Assembly (NCBI GenBank): GCA_028817635.1
Contig: JAPPPH010000335.1
Coordinates: forward strand, 1 to 10,526
Source of the DNA: Verrucomicrobiales bacterium
GTDB taxonomy: Bacteria; Verrucomicrobiota; Verrucomicrobiia; Limisphaerales; UBA1096
Direction of reading: 5' to 3'
Length of the DNA: 10,526 nt
Below the pieces are notes generated by a model. That model was given only the letters and a program-made list of their open reading frames with translations. It was not told the origin of the DNA and searched no databases. A program made the translations under genes and the position numbers. This document shows, piece after piece, positions 6,569 through 10,526 of this stretch. Numbering within the stretch: position 1 is the stretch's first letter; every line of letters begins with the position of its first letter.

Positions 6569-7728
6569 TCTTTCTCCAGCGATAGTAATGCCGTGCGAAC
6601 CTTTTCACCGAACGCCCGCCGCGTAAAGTGCTGCAGGTAGCGTTCGCGTAGCCCTGCCTCATCCGTCCTCCCGATGAATCCCTCCAACCGGTCAGCGATC
6701 TGATCGGGTGACTTGATATCCACCAGACCCTCGTACCCTTCCGGAAACAACTCCGACAAAATCCGCCAGCGCGTGGCAACGATCGGCAGGCCGTACGCCA
6801 TCGCCTCCACAAGGCAAACCGGGTGCGCCTCAAAACTGTAGTACGACGGAAGCGAAAACGCATCCGCTTGGCCAAGCAGCTCGAGCTTTTTCACCTCATC
6901 AGCGAAGCCGTGAAATACAACCAGTGGCCCCTCGCCATCGTTTAGATCCGCCTCGCCGATGCGCTTTATGAACTCCACCTCCTCTTCGGGTAGATAAAAT
7001 TTCCCGGCGACATCCAATTGCACGCGCTTGGCCAAGCCCTTGGCCTGCAGTCGGGCATTCACCTCGGCCACGGCCTCGACCAAATCGAACAGTCCCTTCT
7101 CGCGATAGCACAGGCTAAGATAAAGCACACGCCATGTTCCCGCTTGGCCAAGCGCCCTGGCACGTGCCAGTTGCTGCGGCTTGATTTGGGTATCGTATTC
7201 CGGGCAGGGGTCGGGGCTGCAATTCGGAATAGTGACAATCTTCTGCGGCTCCAGCTTGGCGGCGTCCTCGTGATAATAGTCTCCCAGTGCAATGCTGAGC
7301 GCGGCGCGGCCCAGCAGCAACCGCGACACCCAATGCTCCCAGCCACGGGCTTCAGTCTCCAACCACCCACCCACGCCAGCCGCCTGATAGTGATAGATTA
7401 TCTTCCGATAGAATGGCCGGCAGAACAGCATCACGATCCAGTCCCGGTACACGGCGTTCCGCAGTCCCGGCGCCGGGACGTAATAAAAATGGGTGGCACC
7501 ACGGCTGATTCTCAGCCAGATCGCCCGCAGACAATAGCGCAGCAGGAGGAACAATTTACGGGGGCTCGCGGAAGCAATGTCGTCGATGTCTCTGGAGAGT
7601 CGGGCGTCCACATGAAACACCTCAATACCGTCGCCCCCCTCTCCGCGAAGCTCATCGAGCAGTTGCTGCACCATGAAACTCTGGCCGTGAAACGGCGGCG
7701 GAACATGGGCGAAAACAACCAGCTTCAT
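6565..7728 (-). CDS. GT4-type glycosyltransferase (second of the pair)
   Basis: This predicted retaining GT-B glycosyltransferase adds a sugar from a nucleotide-sugar donor to a lipid-linked or growing glycan at the cytoplasmic face of the inner membrane. The 387-residue protein starts MKLVVFAHVPPPFHGQSF, where the Gly-rich loop takes the acceptor/donor cleft position. The C-terminal half has VLYLSLCYREKGLFDLVEA (sugar-nucleotide domain start), VVFHGFADEV and the GT4 hallmark E300-x7-E308 in SFEAHPVCLVEAMAYGLPIVAT. I chose the ATG at 7728-7726 because it overlaps the upstream stop as ATGA. The same frame is open 37 codons further upstream, but that part lies inside the previous gene and has no family likeness. 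Three palindrome cores lie in it, encoding ELLGQAD, KGLAKRV and RALGQAG. Donor and acceptor cannot be told. Confidence 0.9.
   Translation of the reverse strand: MKLVVFAHVPPPFHGQSFMVQQLLDELRGEGGDGIEVFHVDARLSRDIDDIASASPRKLFLLLRYCLRAIWLRISRGATHFYYVPAPGLRNAVYRDWIVMLFCRPFYRKIIYHYQAAGVGGWLETEARGWEHWVSRLLLGRAALSIALGDYYHEDAAKLEPQKIVTIPNCSPDPCPEYDTQIKPQQLARARALGQAGTWRVLYLSLCYREKGLFDLVEAVAEVNARLQAKGLAKRVQLDVAGKFYLPEEEVEFIKRIGEADLNDGEGPLVVFHGFADEVKKLELLGQADAFSLPSYYSFEAHPVCLVEAMAYGLPIVATRWRILSELFPEGYEGLVDIKSPDQIADRLEGFIGRTDEAGLRERYLQHFTRRAFGEKVRTALLSLEKE
6865..6878. repeat. 13/14 palindrome copy (CGCTTGGCCAAGCA)
   Basis: Inside the second glycosyltransferase gene, encoding LLGQAD shortly before the E-x7-E motif. 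The only mismatch is at 6878. Confidence 0.9.
7025..7038. repeat. 13/14 palindrome copy (CGCTTGGCCAAGCC)
   Basis: Inside the second glycosyltransferase gene, encoding GLAKR. A half site CTTGGCC (7039-7045) follows immediately. Confidence 0.9.
7141..7154. repeat. Perfect 14-base palindrome CGCTTGGCCAAGCG
   Basis: Inside the second glycosyltransferase gene, encoding ALGQA, in the linker before the donor-binding domain. Confidence 0.95.
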
Positions 7729-8855
7729 GACTTGGTAGAATTGAGTTGCGCCATGTGATCGTAGATTCGGTTGTACTTTTCCGTCATGGCACTGGCTGCC
7801 CAACCGCGGACGCTTTCCCGAATTTCCGCCGGAGGGCACAGGGTTATTTCGCCGTTGAGAACCGAAACTAACTTTGCGGCGAGGTCTTCCGCACTGCCAC
7901 TCTCGAAGAGAACGCCCGTCTCTCCGTCCCGGACGATGTCAACATTTCCACCGCTGCGGGCTGCCAACGCGGGGAGGCCAAGCGCAAGAGATTCCATCAA
8001 CGACACGCTGCACGGCTCGTTCTCGGACGCCACAACCACAAAATGCCCCGACTGCAACGATGCAACCACCTCGTTCGTTGATCCGTGCAAAAATACCGAT
8101 TTTTGCAGTTCGTTTTTTTCGACAAATTCCCGGAGTTCCCGGACGAACGCCTGTGCGTCGGCGTCCTGCTGCTCCGGCCCCCAAAGATGAAACTCCACGC
8201 GATCACGCAACTCCTGCGGCAGCTTGGCCAAGGCCTGTACCGGTAGATGCCAACCCTTCCAGCGCACGATCGATCCCATGCCAACCAACCGGAGTTTGGC
8301 CTTCGGGTCTGCGCTTGGCCAAGCGTTGGCGCCAAGCGGTTCCTCCAGAAAACGGTCCGCGCACCCGGAGAAAACAATCCAACGGCTTGGCTCGGCAATC
8401 GTCATGTCGTAATGCCGGGCCATGGCCGGGTTAAGCAGGACAGAGGTCACTCGTTTCCGCTTGGCCACCCAACGATAAAAACCGGTTCGGTTGGCGAACG
8501 TGTGGTTGGTAAACAAAACGGGACGCCGCATGAACCAAGCAACCAACAATGCCACAACCAATCCGCCGCGGGTGTGTGCATGGATCACGTCAAACGCTTC
8601 ACGCTTGGCCAAGCGTCTTAATCCAAAAAACGCGAGTGCGCTCGTGAGAAAGATGGCCAAGTGGCTCGGGGAGTCGCTGATGATGAAGCTGCCTCGTCGG
8701 TAGTCGAGCGCCGGTTCCCGGGTTTCCGAGTAGTCCCTATGTACCCAAACCGTATGTTGATAGCTCTCAACAGGGCCGACTTGATGCAGACTGCGTATGA
8801 CCGAGAGGATCCCCCCGAAATCCTCGCGTTGGCCTACCAAGTGAAGGATCTTCAT
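7725..8855 (-). CDS. GT4-type glycosyltransferase (first of the pair)
   Basis: This 376-residue GT-B enzyme starts MKILHLVGQREDFGGILSVI, with the N-terminal Gly-Gly loop typical of GT4. DVIHAHTRGGLVVALLVAW follows at about 89-107, then LVGMGSIVRWKGWHLPVQAL (190-209) at the start of the donor-binding domain. The GT4 motif E280-x7-E288 lies in SENEPCSVSLMESLALGLPAL, and SGGNVDIVRDGETGVLFESG matches the usual post-motif segment. It probably adds a sugar to the same glycan as its downstream partner. The ATG overlaps the stop of the ligase-like gene (ATGA, 8855-8852), and its own stop overlaps the next start in the same way. Three palindrome cores encode ALAKLP, NAWPSA and RRLAKRE. The WPS one is the only copy in the third reading frame, and a variant palindrome with a CG inserted at the centre lies beside it. 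Confidence 0.92.
   Translation of the reverse strand: MKILHLVGQREDFGGILSVIRSLHQVGPVESYQHTVWVHRDYSETREPALDYRRGSFIISDSPSHLAIFLTSALAFFGLRRLAKREAFDVIHAHTRGGLVVALLVAWFMRRPVLFTNHTFANRTGFYRWVAKRKRVTSVLLNPAMARHYDMTIAEPSRWIVFSGCADRFLEEPLGANAWPSADPKAKLRLVGMGSIVRWKGWHLPVQALAKLPQELRDRVEFHLWGPEQQDADAQAFVRELREFVEKNELQKSVFLHGSTNEVVASLQSGHFVVVASENEPCSVSLMESLALGLPALAARSGGNVDIVRDGETGVLFESGSAEDLAAKLVSVLNGEITLCPPAEIRESVRGWAASAMTEKYNRIYDHMAQLNSTKS
8224..8231. repeat. Palindrome core TTGGCCAA
   Basis: Inside the first glycosyltransferase gene, encoding ALAKLP. Outer arms match poorly (11 of 14). Confidence 0.85.
8312..8325. repeat. Perfect 14-base palindrome CGCTTGGCCAAGCG
   Basis: Inside the first glycosyltransferase gene, read in the third frame as AWPSA in the variable inter-domain linker. 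Confidence 0.95.
8326..8335. repeat. Variant palindrome TTGGCGCCAA
   Basis: Directly adjoins the exact copy at 8312-8325. It has the same arms with an extra CG at the centre and AGCG continuing on the right, and encodes LGAN. Confidence 0.7.
8601..8616. repeat. 16-base perfect palindrome ACGCTTGGCCAAGCGT
   Basis: Inside the first glycosyltransferase gene, encoding RLAKR. It is the rightmost exact core in the window. Confidence 0.95.
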
Positions 8856-10384
8856 GTCGCCTCAGCCGTCTCCGGCTCGGCCTCCTTGCGGAGTCGATCC
8901 CGCAACATATAGTGACAAACCACCAGTAGACCGGCCTGAAGGGAGAAGGTTTTCATCGCATACTCGCTGTCCCCGTGCAGGGCGATGAACGCAATGACGT
9001 TGGCCATCCAGAGACAGGCCACAATGCAGCTTACGCGAGAAAATTCATCCTCCACACCATGCTCGCGCAGGTGAAGGATCACCTTCACCGCCAACACCGA
9101 TCCCATAAACAAAAACAGGAACATAAACAGCGTCCCAAATAGGCCGGTATTAACCATCAACCCTATGAAGCCGTTGAAAAAACGGCCCTGATTCATGTGG
9201 TACGTAATCGCCGTGGGGTCCCAGTGAAGTGAGTGATCACCAAAACCGGACTGACCAAAACCACGTCCCAACCACAAGTAGTGTGGGATCATCTTCAACC
9301 CTTCCTCTCGCAGGATACGACGAGTCTCCATGGTGCTGGAGCCGTCGATCTGGGCGTCCCGATGCACCTCAATCCCGGGCAACACGGAAATCGCACGCTG
9401 CGCCGCAAGTGGCATCCGGTCAGCAAACCCGTAAGCCACAATCAAGCCGACCACCAAAACAATCCCGCTGATGACGGTATTTCGAAAAGTAAAAACACGC
9501 TGTGCAATGGTGCAGAAAAATGTCACCAACACGATAATGGCCACGGTGTATCGGTGGCCGCTCAGCAGCCCCACACCCATGATCGCGATACTGGCCGGAA
9601 TCAAATACGCACCTTTGGCCGTGAGAAAGTCCCTCATCTTGAACTTGATCAACAACAACCAGAGAAAACCGGTACTCACAAAAGCAAGCGACTGGTAGCG
9701 GTTGATACCCATCTTCATCCGTTCGCGCTCAAAGTTCATCGCGTCCCCCGGCACCTCGAGGAAAAACAGGATGCTGAATAGCCACTGGGCGTTGGAGTAA
9801 ATCACGTCCGAGATCACCCATGTCACGGAGAGAGCACATTGGATCACAAACAGTTTCCGAATGTGGTCCTCCTTCAGCCGCAGCATCATGAACATCAGGG
9901 GAAAAATGGCACACGTCAGCTGCTGAAAATAAAAACGACCACCCATCTGCTCGCCACCCATCGTCCGGAAACCGACGCCGCGTTCGATCATAGTGAAGAC
10001 CAAAATTGCACAATACCCGGCTACACCACACAGCAGCCACTTATGCTCGTGAATGGAGTCCCACATTTCGTCCCGGTATTGGCGGAAGGAAAACACCAGC
10101 ACACAACCGGTCCACCCAAGCAGTGCCGCCGCCTCCCAGACGAATGGACGTCCCGGAAAGAATGGCATGATCAGAGCTGTGGAAAACGTTGCGATCGCCA
10201 GCGTCACCGACAGAGTCGCGTGGTACGGCATCAACATCAGCCACGCCAACCCACCAAACGCCAGGGCCGCAAAGAATGCATCATCCGCAAGCGTGTAGCC
10301 GAACACGACCAACGCCATCGCAATCACTGCGAGGAAGATGAATTTTTGCAGACGCAATGCGCCCTCTAACGAACCTGCGTTCAC
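8852..10384 (-). CDS. Polytopic membrane protein, O-antigen ligase / Wzy polymerase-like
   Basis: This 510-residue protein has about 12 hydrophobic segments, for example 14-32, 35-52, 83-100, 116-133, 153-168, 178-194, 234-247, 261-275, 280-295, 304-319, 404-435 and 452-470. A long hydrophilic, probably periplasmic loop (about 321-403) contains METRRILREEGLKMIPHY and LGRGFGQSGFG. It is followed by NQGRFFNGFIGLMVNTGLFG, which resembles the Wzy_C/WaaL segment after the loop (commonly HN-x-x-L and a small-residue helix). This topology fits an enzyme that polymerises glycan repeats or ligates undecaprenyl-linked glycan to an acceptor. The two roles cannot be separated by sequence alone. The start is GTG at 10384-10382, 49 bases after the upstream stop, without a clear ribosome site. 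It heads the five-gene coupled block. It contains no exact TTGGCCAA core. Confidence 0.82.
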   Translation of the reverse strand: MNAGSLEGALRLQKFIFLAVIAMALVVFGYTLADDAFFAALAFGGLAWLMLMPYHATLSVTLAIATFSTALIMPFFPGRPFVWEAAALLGWTGCVLVFSFRQYRDEMWDSIHEHKWLLCGVAGYCAILVFTMIERGVGFRTMGGEQMGGRFYFQQLTCAIFPLMFMMLRLKEDHIRKLFVIQCALSVTWVISDVIYSNAQWLFSILFFLEVPGDAMNFERERMKMGINRYQSLAFVSTGFLWLLLIKFKMRDFLTAKGAYLIPASIAIMGVGLLSGHRYTVAIIVLVTFFCTIAQRVFTFRNTVISGIVLVVGLIVAYGFADRMPLAAQRAISVLPGIEVHRDAQIDGSSTMETRRILREEGLKMIPHYLWLGRGFGQSGFGDHSLHWDPTAITYHMNQGRFFNGFIGLMVNTGLFGTLFMFLFLFMGSVLAVKVILHLREHGVEDEFSRVSCIVACLWMANVIAFIALHGDSEYAMKTFSLQAGLLVVCHYMLRDRLRKEAEPETAEAT

Positions 10385-10433
10385 CGCGCGCGGTTATATC
10401 GGTTTTGGGAAATTCTGCAACCTCGCGCCTCCA

Positions 10434-10526
10434 TCACTCGGGGCTGATCGCCTCAAGTCGGCGTTTTAGTTCGGCGCGAAGGCTGGTACGTTCGACATCG
10501 TTTAACTTGCGTGGAATGTGCAGCGG
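10434..10526 (-). CDS. C-terminal end of an unidentified upstream gene
   Basis: Thirty codons are open from the right edge to a TGA at 10436-10434, ending in a charged, helix-prone sequence (DVERTSLRAELKRRLEAISPE). The stretch is too short to assign. It lies on the same strand 49 bases before the ligase-like gene, so it could be the preceding member of the polysaccharide operon. An ATG overlapping its stop (10434-10432) opens only a 17-codon frame that runs out of frame into the next gene and is not taken as a gene. Confidence 0.5.
   Translation of the reverse strand, partial: PLHIPRKLNDVERTSLRAELKRRLEAISPE

Noticed and set aside
7729..7839. A 37-codon N-terminal extension of the second glycosyltransferase
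   Set aside because: It lies wholly inside the preceding gene, has no GT-B likeness, and the ATG at 7728 forms the same ATGA overlap seen at the other junctions.
474..8616. CRISPR array made of the repeated palindrome
   Set aside because: Spacing is irregular (tens to thousands of bases), the copies lie in open reading frames, and no spacer-like unit or Cas gene is present.
10385..10433. Short 17-codon frame overlapping the stop of the right-edge gene
   Set aside because: It is out of frame with the ligase-like gene, short, and rich in Arg/Asn with no sign of conservation; it can arise by chance.

Overview
The window (about 10.5 kb, moderately GC-rich except for one AT-rich gene) reads as chromosomal DNA of a Gram-negative-type bacterium: it has a lipobox lipoprotein, a membrane-anchored periplasmic S41 protease and an O-antigen-ligase/polymerase-like membrane protein. 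The style of the genes (few Shine-Dalgarno sites, secreted proteins of unknown family) would suit the Verrucomicrobiota or a relative, but this is a weak inference and no marker gene fixes the lineage. Every supported gene lies on the minus strand, so transcription runs from the right end to the left end.

Right half (10526 to 3783), surface polysaccharide synthesis. After the last 30 codons of an unidentified gene come a polytopic O-antigen ligase/polymerase-like protein, two GT4-type glycosyltransferases, a DUF362 protein and a PaaK/CapK-like adenylate-forming enzyme. Each of the four junctions between these five genes is a 4-base stop/start overlap (ATGA or GTGA), so they form one translationally coupled block. 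The likely job is to assemble a glycan, modify it and polymerise or ligate it.

Left half (3782 to 1), housekeeping and envelope. An S41 C-terminal processing protease with a very Lys/Glu-rich tail is followed by tsaD (tRNA t6A synthesis). A small AT-rich lipoprotein gene begins 17 bases after tsaD. After a 153-base gap comes a secreted protein of unknown function that runs off the left edge.

The most unusual signal is not a gene. A palindrome with core TTGGCCAA and full form CGCTTGGCCAAGCG is scattered through the window: 16 exact cores and 6 perfect 14-mers, plus variant and half copies. Fifteen cores lie inside genes, in all three reading frames (peptides LAK/LAN, LGQ and WPS). One exact copy and one near-exact copy fill the short gaps in front of the protease gene and tsaD. 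The AT-rich lipoprotein gene, the DUF362 gene and the ligase-like gene have none. This looks like a DNA-level highly iterated palindrome, comparable in behaviour to cyanobacterial HIP1, whose function cannot be told from sequence alone.
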